64,000 bases of DNA from SIG598 sp045605025 (lineage in GTDB: Bacteria; Bacillota; Clostridia; Oscillospirales; Acutalibacteraceae), in contig JAZUPE010000082.1 of the NCBI GenBank assembly GCA_045605025.1, forward strand, positions 9,112 through 73,111. The letters run 5' to 3'. This document shows, in pieces, positions 51,834 to 58,984 of this stretch. Every line of letters starts with the position of its first letter. Position 1 is the first letter of the stretch. Below the pieces are notes generated by a model. That model saw only the letters and a program-made list of their open reading frames with translations, did no database searches and had not been told where the DNA came from. The position numbers and the translations under genes are program-made.

Positions 51834-52633
51834 TGAGTGAAAAATTACGACTTGACGCGGCGGTTTTTGCCGCCGGTCTGGCTGAAAGCCGTGAAAAAGC
51901 CAAGGCGGCTGTTATGGCCGGACTGGTCTTTGTCAACGGTCAGCGTGAGGATAAACCAGGCACGCAGGTCAAGGATACCGATAAAATTGAAGTGCGCGGT
52001 CAGCAGCTGCGCTATGTCAGCCGCGGAGGTCTTAAGCTGGAAAAGGCAATGGAAGTCTTTCCCGTAACTCCTGACGGCTGTGTGTGCATGGACGTGGGTG
52101 CGTCCACCGGAGGCTTTACCGACTGCATGCTGCAGAACGGCGCCCGCAAGGTATACGCCATTGATGTAGGCTATGGTCAGCTGGCATGGAAACTGCGTAC
52201 CGATGAGCGCGTGGTCAACCTCGAGCGCACCAATATCCGCCACGTCACCCGCGAACAGATTCCCGAGGGGATTGATTTCTGCAGCATCGATGTTTCTTTC
52301 ATTTCGCTGACACTTGTGCTGCCTGTAGTTCATCAGCTGCTCCGCGAGGGCGGAAGGCTTGTGTGTCTCATCAAGCCCCAGTTTGAAGCGGGCAAGGAGA
52401 ATGTGGGCAAAAAGGGCGTTGTGCGCGACACCGCGATTCATGCGGCAGTTATCGAAAAGATCACCCGTTTCCTGACTGATAACGGTTTTACGCTGTTAGG
52501 CGTTGATTATTCGCCGGTCAAAGGACCTGAGGGAAATATAGAATTTCTCGCCTGTGCCGAAAAAGGCATCGGCGAGTCGGTGCAGGTGGATGCCGCCGCT
52601 CTGGTAGCCCTTGCACACGCTGAACTGGGGTGA
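51833..52633 (+). CDS. tlyA: TlyA family rRNA 2'-O-methyltransferase
   Basis: The protein has an N-terminal S4 RNA-binding domain (1-62) and an FtsJ-like methyltransferase domain with the SAM motif DVGASTGGFTD at 87-97 and the catalytic KDKE-type residues. TlyA methylates ribose 2'-OH groups in 16S and 23S rRNA; it is often mislabelled a hemolysin. In Firmicutes it is commonly placed between dxs and nadK/argR/recN, as here. It overlaps the dxs stop by one base. Confidence 0.93.
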   Translation: MSEKLRLDAAVFAAGLAESREKAKAAVMAGLVFVNGQREDKPGTQVKDTDKIEVRGQQLRYVSRGGLKLEKAMEVFPVTPDGCVCMDVGASTGGFTDCMLQNGARKVYAIDVGYGQLAWKLRTDERVVNLERTNIRHVTREQIPEGIDFCSIDVSFISLTLVLPVVHQLLREGGRLVCLIKPQFEAGKENVGKKGVVRDTAIHAAVIEKITRFLTDNGFTLLGVDYSPVKGPEGNIEFLACAEKGIGESVQVDAAALVALAHAELG

Positions 52634-52641
52634 CGGTAATT

Positions 52642-53514
52642 ATGAAAGCGCTTATTCTGCCTAATTACGGAAAGGAAAACACCCACGACTGCGCCGAAGC
52701 AATCTGCGCTATCCTTGAGCAGTCGGGGTGTGAGGTGCTGACCCAGCCCCTTTGCTGGGACTGCTTTGATTCGGCTTCTGTTTCCGATAAATTCAACGCG
52801 CGCAGTATTGTTGCCGGCTGTGATGTGGTGATAGCCATCGGCGGTGACGGTACTATGATGCATGCTGCAAAGTTTGCCGCGGAGGCCGGCAAGCCCATTC
52901 TTGGAGTCAACACCGGCAGGCTGGGATTTATGGCTGGTCTTGAGTCCAGTGAACCGGAGCTGATATCCCGCCTTATGACAGGAGATTATTCCACCGAGCA
53001 GCGCATGCTTCTTGATGTGGAGGTTATCCGCGAAGGGCGGGCGGTGAGCGTAAGCCATGCCATCAACGACGCCGTGGTTTCCCGCGGTGCCCTTTCAAAG
53101 ATCATTACCATCAAAGTGCACCACAACGGACGTCAGGCTATGGAACTGCGCGCAGACGGTCTGATTGTCAGCACACCCACAGGTTCCACAGCCTACGCGC
53201 TTTCTGCCGGCGGTCCGGTCATCGATCCTTACTTCAAGTGCATCGAGGTCACACCCGTCTGTCCTCATTCGCTGATGGACCGGACGATAATCTTTGACAG
53301 CGATTCCGAGCTGACCATCGAAGCCGACCGCCGCAGGGAAGAGTACATAACCCTGCCCGACGACCGCATAAACCTCGCGGTGGACGGAGAGCGCACCTGC
53401 GAGCTGATGCAGGGAGATACAATACGCATACGCCGCTCAGCACTTGCCGCTGAGTTTATAATCATCAAAAAGCAGAGCTTTGCCAATCTGCTTATGCAGA
53501 AGTTTATCAACTGA
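52642..53514 (+). CDS. nadK: NAD kinase
   Basis: NadK phosphorylates NAD to NADP. The GGDGT motif is at residues 67-71, and NDAV(V)SRG and TPTGSTAYALSAGGP follow in standard order. At 290 residues it is normal. A GTG at 52630 overlaps the tlyA stop as GTGA and would add four residues; the ATG at 52642 is chosen because GGGGTGA is spaced 8 nt before it. Its stop codon lies inside the 5' arm of a terminator-like hairpin before argR. Confidence 0.94.
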   Translation: MKALILPNYGKENTHDCAEAICAILEQSGCEVLTQPLCWDCFDSASVSDKFNARSIVAGCDVVIAIGGDGTMMHAAKFAAEAGKPILGVNTGRLGFMAGLESSEPELISRLMTGDYSTEQRMLLDVEVIREGRAVSVSHAINDAVVSRGALSKIITIKVHHNGRQAMELRADGLIVSTPTGSTAYALSAGGPVIDPYFKCIEVTPVCPHSLMDRTIIFDSDSELTIEADRRREEYITLPDDRINLAVDGERTCELMQGDTIRIRRSALAAEFIIIKKQSFANLLMQKFIN

Positions 53515-53538
53515 CATGGCCGAAGCCGTCAGTTTTTT
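53511..53538 (+). terminator. Intra-operon intrinsic terminator between nadK and argR
   Basis: CTGAC-GGC (53511-53520, with a 2-nt bulge) pairs with GCC-GTCAG (53525-53532) around a CGAA loop and is followed by six T residues. The nadK stop codon is inside it. It would lower expression of argR, recN, cwlD and radA relative to the upstream genes. Confidence 0.75.
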
Positions 53539-53555
53539 ACGGAGGGAATAGTAAA

Positions 53556-54002
53556 ATGAAAAGAAAACGACAGGGACGAATTCTCGAGCTTGTGCGTGAC
53601 AACTGCATAGAAACACAGGATGAGCTGCTGGAGATGCTGAGCGCAGATGGTTTCAGTGTCACTCAGGCTACCGTTTCCCGTGACATCAAGGATCTCCATC
53701 TCATCAAGGTTTCCGGCAGTGACGGACGCTACAGATATACCGCTTCCAGAGCGGAGGCGGCGGACAAATCCTCAAAGTTTTACAGCCTTTTCGCCGACTC
53801 GGTGGAAGGTGTTGATGTGGGACAGAACATCGTTTGCGTCAAGTGCTTCTCCGGCATGGCACAGGCTGTGTGCGCCTCCATGGACTCTATCGGTCTTAAC
53901 GGTGTTATCGGTACACTTGCCGGTGAGGATACCATCTTTGTTCTCTGCCGCAACGATCAGCTTGCCAACGCCCTGCGCAGCGAGCTTCTCAAACTTCTTT
54001 AA
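53556..54002 (+). CDS. argR: Arginine repressor ArgR/AhrC
   Basis: ArgR is the hexameric arginine-sensing repressor of arginine biosynthesis genes. The 148-residue protein has an N-terminal winged helix (TQATVSRDIKDLHLIKV near 36-52) and a C-terminal arginine-binding core with GTLAGEDTIFVL near 121-132. GGAGGG lies 9-10 nt before the ATG. It follows the intra-operon terminator. Its position before recN is conserved in Firmicutes. Confidence 0.94.
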   Translation: MKRKRQGRILELVRDNCIETQDELLEMLSADGFSVTQATVSRDIKDLHLIKVSGSDGRYRYTASRAEAADKSSKFYSLFADSVEGVDVGQNIVCVKCFSGMAQAVCASMDSIGLNGVIGTLAGEDTIFVLCRNDQLANALRSELLKLL

Positions 54003-54017
54003 GAGAGGTCATTGCCC

Positions 54018-55691
54018 TTGCTTTCCAGGCTTTATATAGAAAACATAGCTGTGATAAAAAAGGCCGAGATCGATTACTCACTCGGTCTTAATATCATGTC
54101 CGGCGAGACCGGTGCAGGTAAATCAATACTTATCGACTCCATCATGGCGGTGATGGGTGAGCGCACCAGCCGGGAACTGATCCGCACCGGTGCTGATTCC
54201 GCCTACGTCAGCGCGGAATTCACCGATATCTGTCCGGCTGCCCTTGCAGCTCTTTCCGCACAGGGGATAGAGCCGGAGGACGGCGTGATCACTCTCTGCC
54301 GTGAACTCAAGGTGGACGGCCGCGGTACCTGCCGCGTCAACGGTCGCCCGGTAAGCGTTTCCGCGCTTAAAGCTGCCGGCCGTCAGCTGGTAAATATTCA
54401 CGGTCAGCACGACACCCAGACTCTCATGGACCCTGCAAGCCATCTGCGTTATCTGGACGCGATGACCGGCGATAGCACTCTTGCCAACGAGTACAAAGTC
54501 GCCTATCGCGCTTTGCTTTCCGCTCAGAAGCAGCTGCGGGAACTGGAGATTGACGAGAGCGAGAAAGAGCGCCGCATCGATATGCTGCGCTATCAGATAA
54601 ACGATATTCAGAGCGCGACAATCAAGCCGGGAGAGACCGACCGTCTTATCCGCCGGCGCGATCGCTGCCGGAATTTTGAAAAGATACGTTCGGCTCTTGA
54701 GCGCGCCGCGGCGGTACTCTCAGGCGATGAGGACACCATGGGCGCGGTGAGTATGCTGGATGACTGCAGGGAGGAGCTTTCCTCCGTTTCTGACGTTCAC
54801 TCCGACTTTGAACTGCTGCACAAGCGCGTAAAGGACGCGTATTTCGAGATTGCTGACATATCCGAGGAACTTTCCGCACAGCTGGACTCCATGGAGTTTG
54901 ATCCTGCCGAACTGGAGCAGATCGAAGACCGTCTGGAGATTCTTGGCCGAATCAGGAAAAAGTACGGCGGGGAAGAGGAAGCCCTTGCTTATGCAGAGGC
55001 GGCTCAGAAGGAACTGGACGGTCTTGTGCAGGCTGATGAGCGTCGCGCACAGATGCAGCAGGAAGTTCTCCGTCTGCACAAAGCCGCACAGGCAGCTGCC
55101 GGAAAACTGACCGCGCAGCGCAAAAAGACCGCCGATGATTTCAGCGCACGCATCAAGGAGGAGCTTTCTTTCCTCGATATGCCCGGAGTGGGTTTCAGCG
55201 TTGATTTTGCTGAAAAGCAGATGGCCGAGGACGGTGCCGACAGAGTGGAGTTCCTCATTTCCGCCAACCCCGGCGAACCGCCCAAGCCCATTGCCCGCAT
55301 CGCTTCGGGCGGGGAGCTGAGCAGAATCATGCTTGCCATCAAGAACGTGCTTGCCGGCAGCGACGATATCGACACGCTGATCTTTGACGAGATCGATACC
55401 GGCGTCAGCGGACGCGCCGCCTACAAAATCGGAGTCAAGCTGCGGGAGGCGTCCCGTTCACGGCAGATTATCTGCATCACCCATCTTTCCCAGATTGCCG
55501 CCAACGCCGACACCCATCTGCTCATCGAAAAGCAGGTTGCCGACGGACGTACCTTCACTCAGGTGAATGTCCTCGACATAGACGGACGCGTCAGGGAGCT
55601 TGCCCGCATCAACGGCGGCGAGAACATCACAGCCTCTCAGCTTGCCACAGCCCGTGAACTGCTTGTTCAGGCGGGCGTGCTGACTCAGTAG
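54018..55691 (+). CDS. recN: DNA repair protein RecN
   Basis: RecN is an SMC-like ATPase acting early at double-strand breaks. Walker A GETGAGKS is at 29-36; the C-terminal half carries the ABC signature ASGGELSRIMLA and Walker B LIFDEIDTGVSG. Two coiled coils fill the middle, and the length (557) is normal. TTG at 54018 is preferred over TTG 54012 because AGAGAGG is then spaced 9 nt and the N-terminus becomes MLSRLYIENIAVI, the usual RecN form. Confidence 0.95.
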   Translation: MLSRLYIENIAVIKKAEIDYSLGLNIMSGETGAGKSILIDSIMAVMGERTSRELIRTGADSAYVSAEFTDICPAALAALSAQGIEPEDGVITLCRELKVDGRGTCRVNGRPVSVSALKAAGRQLVNIHGQHDTQTLMDPASHLRYLDAMTGDSTLANEYKVAYRALLSAQKQLRELEIDESEKERRIDMLRYQINDIQSATIKPGETDRLIRRRDRCRNFEKIRSALERAAAVLSGDEDTMGAVSMLDDCREELSSVSDVHSDFELLHKRVKDAYFEIADISEELSAQLDSMEFDPAELEQIEDRLEILGRIRKKYGGEEEALAYAEAAQKELDGLVQADERRAQMQQEVLRLHKAAQAAAGKLTAQRKKTADDFSARIKEELSFLDMPGVGFSVDFAEKQMAEDGADRVEFLISANPGEPPKPIARIASGGELSRIMLAIKNVLAGSDDIDTLIFDEIDTGVSGRAAYKIGVKLREASRSRQIICITHLSQIAANADTHLLIEKQVADGRTFTQVNVLDIDGRVRELARINGGENITASQLATARELLVQAGVLTQ

Positions 55692-55703
55692 CATATTTTC
55701 CCT

Positions 55704-55744
55704 CTCCCGCAAGTAAGTATGTTATGTATTTACGCTGCGGGAGG
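55704..55744 (+). promoter_or_regulatory. SD-sequestering hairpin in front of cwlD
   Basis: CTCCCGCA (55704-55711) pairs perfectly with TGCGGGAG (55736-55743), extended by a T-G pair to cover GGGAGG, the cwlD SD. An inner GTAA/TTAC stem (55713-55716 with 55730-55733) adds stability. There is no T-run, so it is not a terminator. Confidence 0.6.
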
Positions 55745-55750
55745 AATAAT

Positions 55751-56485
55751 ATGCTCATTAAAATACGCAAGGAATACCTTCTGGCGGTAGGGCTTGCCCT
55801 TGCTCTGCTGCTGTTTATCATTCTCACTCAGGGCGGCACCTCCGGGCTGACCTCCGGACAGGTCTCTGTTCCGTCTTCAGGTGACTTTGTCATCATACTT
55901 GACCCGGGTCACGGGGGCGTGGACGGCGGCGCGGTGGGCGTCAACGGCACGGTGGAAAAACGCATCAATCTGGAAATATCCCTGAAACTGCGTGATGTGT
56001 TTACCGCAGCCGGATACACGGTCATCATGACGCGGGATACAGACAAATCCATCCACGACAGTACAGCCGACACCATTCGCGAAATGAAGGTCAGTGACCT
56101 GCACAACCGTCTTGCCCTCACCGAAATGTACCCGAATTCCTTGCTCATCAGCATTCATCAGAATACGCTGGGCAACAGTTCGGTCACAGGAGCGCAGGTT
56201 TTCTTTTCGCCCAACAATCCTGCCAGCGAGCAGCTTGCTCAATGTCTGCAGGACAGCTTCAACGATGGAATTCAGCTTGCCGGCGACCGAGAGATCAAGA
56301 AAGCCGGCAAAAACCTATATCTTTTCTATAACGCGAAAAACACTGCGGTGCTGTCGGAGTGCGGCTTTCTCTCCAACAGTCAGGAGGAAGCCATGCTGTG
56401 CGACCCGGTCCATCAGGACAGAATAGTCCACTGCATCTACCGCGGCACGCTTGAATATCTTTCCGGATCGGAGGAAACGCCGTAA
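55751..56485 (+). CDS. cwlD: N-acetylmuramoyl-L-alanine amidase, CwlD type
   Basis: The 244-residue protein has a signal anchor (about 9-27) and an Amidase_3 domain with zinc residues His54 (DPGHGG), Glu69, His136 (SIHQN), and a catalytic Glu in the ECGFLSN segment. Size and architecture match CwlD, which with PdaA makes the muramic-delta-lactam of spore cortex and is needed for germination. In Bacillus and many Clostridia spoIVB follows recN; here this amidase occupies that place. The SD is buried in a perfect hairpin. GGGAGGAA is 6 nt before the ATG at 55751. Confidence 0.87.
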   Translation: MLIKIRKEYLLAVGLALALLLFIILTQGGTSGLTSGQVSVPSSGDFVIILDPGHGGVDGGAVGVNGTVEKRINLEISLKLRDVFTAAGYTVIMTRDTDKSIHDSTADTIREMKVSDLHNRLALTEMYPNSLLISIHQNTLGNSSVTGAQVFFSPNNPASEQLAQCLQDSFNDGIQLAGDREIKKAGKNLYLFYNAKNTAVLSECGFLSNSQEEAMLCDPVHQDRIVHCIYRGTLEYLSGSEETP

Positions 56486-57856
56486 ATGGCAAAAGCTAAA
56501 AGCGTCTACGCCTGCACAGAGTGCGGCTATGAGACCGGCAAATGGCTGGGACAGTGCCCCGGCTGCCGTGAATGGAACACAATGGAAGAAAAACTGGTGC
56601 TGCCCGAAGCGGCACCGTCCCGTTCGGTAAGCGCGGCAGGCACCGTTTCCCGTGCTGTGCGCCTCACCGAGATAAACACCGCCGACGATCCGCGCTACAA
56701 CACCGGCATGACCGAGCTTGACCGCGTGCTGGGCGGAGGTCTGGTCAAGGGTTCTGTGGTGCTGCTGGGCGGTGACCCCGGCATCGGCAAATCCACCCTG
56801 CTTCTGCAGATCTGCGAGCATCTGGGACGTTCGCTGGATATTCTATATGTATCCGGCGAGGAATCGGTTCGCCAGCTCAAGCTGCGCGCCACCCGTCTGG
56901 GAGTGGACAGCGCGCGTCTGCTGGTGCTTTCGGAAACCGACTGCATGAGCGTGGTGGAATCCATCAACCAGCACAAGCCCGATCTGGTCATCATCGACTC
57001 CATTCAGACCATGAACATCCATGAGCTCAATTCAGCTCCGGGCAGCATGGTGCAGGTGCGCGAATGCACCAACCTGCTCACCCGCACCGCCAAGGGGCTG
57101 GAGATTCCCGTATTTCTCGTGGGTCACGTCACCAAGGACGGCAACATCGCAGGCCCCAAGACCCTTGAGCATATGGTGGACGCGGTGCTGTATTTCGAGG
57201 GCGACCGCAATCTTTCCTACCGTATACTCCGTGCCGTCAAAAACCGTTTCGGCTCCACCAACGAAATCGGCGTGTTCGAGATGGCGGGAGACGGGCTGCG
57301 CGAGGTGGAAAATCCCTCTCAGCTGCTGCTCTCCGGTCGTCCGCTCAATGTTCCCGGCACCTGTGTTGCATGCGTGATGGAGGGCACGCGCCCCATTCTT
57401 GCCGAGGTGCAGGGTCTGGTGATGCGCACGGCATACGGCACGCCCCGGCGCATGAGCACCGGATTTGACAACAACCGTGTGGCACTGCTGCTTGCGGTGC
57501 TGGAAAAACGCGCCGGATTTACTTTCTCCGGCGGCGATACATATGTAAATGTGGTAGGTGGTCTGCGCCTTGACGAGCCTGCCGCCGATCTGCCTGTGGC
57601 TCTTTCGCTGGTGAGCAGCCTGCGCGACCTGCCGGTCAACGAGGGCGTTGTGGCTTTCGGTGAGGTTGGTCTTGCCGGTGAGCTGCGCAGCGTCACCAAC
57701 GCTGAGGGCAGAGTAAGGGAAGCTGCGCGGCTGGGTATGACAAAATGCATCCTGCCGAAGCAGTGTCTGCGTTCGCTCAACAAGGTTGCCGACCCGGGCA
57801 TTCAGCTCATCGGCGTAAAAACTGTCAAAGAAGCCGTCGAGGCTCTCGGGGGATAA
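56486..57856 (+). CDS. radA: DNA repair protein RadA
   Basis: RadA (Sms) is a RecA-like helicase that helps branch migration in recombination. The 456-residue protein has an N-terminal zinc finger with Cys10, Cys13, Cys24 and Cys27, Walker A GDPGIGKS at 96-103, the KNRFGSTNE motif near 252-260 and a Lon-protease-like C-terminal domain. The start follows the cwlD stop directly; GGAGGAA lies upstream in the cwlD end. It closes the nusB operon. Its 3' end overlaps the convergent 60-residue gene by 32 bp. Confidence 0.96.
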   Translation: MAKAKSVYACTECGYETGKWLGQCPGCREWNTMEEKLVLPEAAPSRSVSAAGTVSRAVRLTEINTADDPRYNTGMTELDRVLGGGLVKGSVVLLGGDPGIGKSTLLLQICEHLGRSLDILYVSGEESVRQLKLRATRLGVDSARLLVLSETDCMSVVESINQHKPDLVIIDSIQTMNIHELNSAPGSMVQVRECTNLLTRTAKGLEIPVFLVGHVTKDGNIAGPKTLEHMVDAVLYFEGDRNLSYRILRAVKNRFGSTNEIGVFEMAGDGLREVENPSQLLLSGRPLNVPGTCVACVMEGTRPILAEVQGLVMRTAYGTPRRMSTGFDNNRVALLLAVLEKRAGFTFSGGDTYVNVVGGLRLDEPAADLPVALSLVSSLRDLPVNEGVVAFGEVGLAGELRSVTNAEGRVREAARLGMTKCILPKQCLRSLNKVADPGIQLIGVKTVKEAVEALGG

Positions 57857-58007
57857 ATCGCTCGTCTGCGGGCAGTCTTATTTCATCGGGATATTCAAGA
57901 AAATGCGGACAGATCCGCGAATCCTCACCGGTCACGGTTCCTGCCTGCTCAAGGCGGCAGCAGCCGTCAGACTGATAAACGCAGCCTTGCGTGCATGGAA
58001 TGAACAT
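57825..58007 (-). CDS. Small cysteine-rich protein (60 aa)
   Basis: This is a short but likely real gene. AAGGAGG lies 9 nt before the ATG at 58007, and the product MFIPCTQGC-VYQSDG-CC-RLEQAG resembles a family of small Clostridial proteins with four conserved cysteines (here Cys5, 9, 16/17 and 33) that is often misnamed hydroxymyristoyl-ACP dehydratase. The spacing suggests metal binding. It is antisense to the last 32 bp of radA and divergent from the 58085 gene. Function unknown. Confidence 0.65.
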   Translation of the reverse strand: MFIPCTQGCVYQSDGCCRLEQAGTVTGEDSRICPHFLEYPDEIRLPADERFIPREPRRLL

Positions 58008-58084
58008 AGCTCTCAGCCTCCTTTGCTGATGTGGTTATTTTGCCATGACGCAACAGGCATATTCACACCGAAAGGCGGTAAAGA

Positions 58085-58819
58085 ATGTCATCAGCCTGTC
58101 TGCCCAATCTGCCGCGCGGCACGGCGAAAACTGTTATCTGCGGCAATCATGCAACAGTGCGTTACTCTCTCGAGCAGCGCGGGGCAGAGGTGCTGACTGC
58201 GGTCACCAGTCCGCTGCTGCCAGCTCCTGTTGCAGACCACGCCGATATGCTGTGCTGTCACGCCGCGGAAAACACAATAGTAACCGCCGATTCCGTGCTT
58301 GCGGAAAAGCTGACGGTTCGCGGTGTGTGCAGCGTTGTGCCGGACAAGCTGCCCGAAGGCCGCTATCCGGATGACACCACCCTCAACTGCCTTGTCATCG
58401 GCGGCTGCGCGTTCGGCAGAAAGGACAGCACCGCGCCTGAACTGCTGGAGTTATTTGCTCAGCAGGGAACGAGGTTTATAAATGTAAAACAGGGCTACAG
58501 CCGCTGTTCCGTCGCTGTGGTGGACGAACGTTCGCTCATTACCGCCGACCGCGGCATGTACTCTGCAATGACAGCCGCGGGATTTGATGTGCTGCTGATT
58601 TCGCCCGGTGGAATAATCCTTGAGGGCTACGACACCGGCTTCATCGGCGGCTGCTGCGGCAAACTGAGCGATGAGCGCATGCTTTTCTGCGGAAACCCGC
58701 GCAGACATTCCGACGGTGAGCGGATTATGGCGTTCCTCGCGCGGCGCGGAGTGCGCGCTGAATGTACACATGACGGTGATCTTGTGGATTTCGGCGGATT
58801 TATCAGCGTTTTGGAATGA
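58085..58819 (+). CDS. DUF6873-like protein (GME-type fold)
   Basis: The 244-residue product has a central pattern of Asp/Tyr, LNCLVIGG, VKQGYSRCSVAVVDERSLITAD, LLISPGGIILEGYDTGFIGG, which resembles the DUF6873 proteins of Clostridia thought to adopt the guanidino-group-modifying-enzyme (amidinotransferase/DDAH) fold. If so it might act on arginine-like groups, but the catalytic role is unknown and I recall the family only by pattern. AAAGGCGG lies about 8 nt before the ATG. The preceding 78 nt to the divergent small gene may hold the promoters of both. Confidence 0.65.
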   Translation: MSSACLPNLPRGTAKTVICGNHATVRYSLEQRGAEVLTAVTSPLLPAPVADHADMLCCHAAENTIVTADSVLAEKLTVRGVCSVVPDKLPEGRYPDDTTLNCLVIGGCAFGRKDSTAPELLELFAQQGTRFINVKQGYSRCSVAVVDERSLITADRGMYSAMTAAGFDVLLISPGGIILEGYDTGFIGGCCGKLSDERMLFCGNPRRHSDGERIMAFLARRGVRAECTHDGDLVDFGGFISVLE

Positions 58820-58899
58820 GCAGCGGGGCAGATTCCTTGTGCATACTCACTAACAGCACACTCCGGAAGCAATTTCATTTGTTTGTATCGGAAAATGTC

Positions 58900-58914
58900 A
58901 GTACAACCTGTACT
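58900..58914. promoter_or_regulatory. Operator-like inverted repeat upstream of the Nfn fusion gene
   Basis: AGTACA-ACC-TGTACT is a perfect 6-bp inverted repeat ending 6 nt before the -35 box. It has the size of a dimeric regulator site. The rest of 58820-58899 shows nothing I can assign. Confidence 0.5.
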
Positions 58915-58920
58915 TTGCGA

Positions 58921-58949
58921 TTGAAAATATCAACCGCCAGTTATAAAAT
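58921..58949 (+). promoter_or_regulatory. Promoter for the Nfn fusion gene
   Basis: TTGAAA (58921-58926), 17-nt spacer, TAAAAT (58944-58949). Confidence 0.75.
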
Positions 58950-58984
58950 AATAAAGATTAAGTCACGAAAGATAAGTGATCAAA

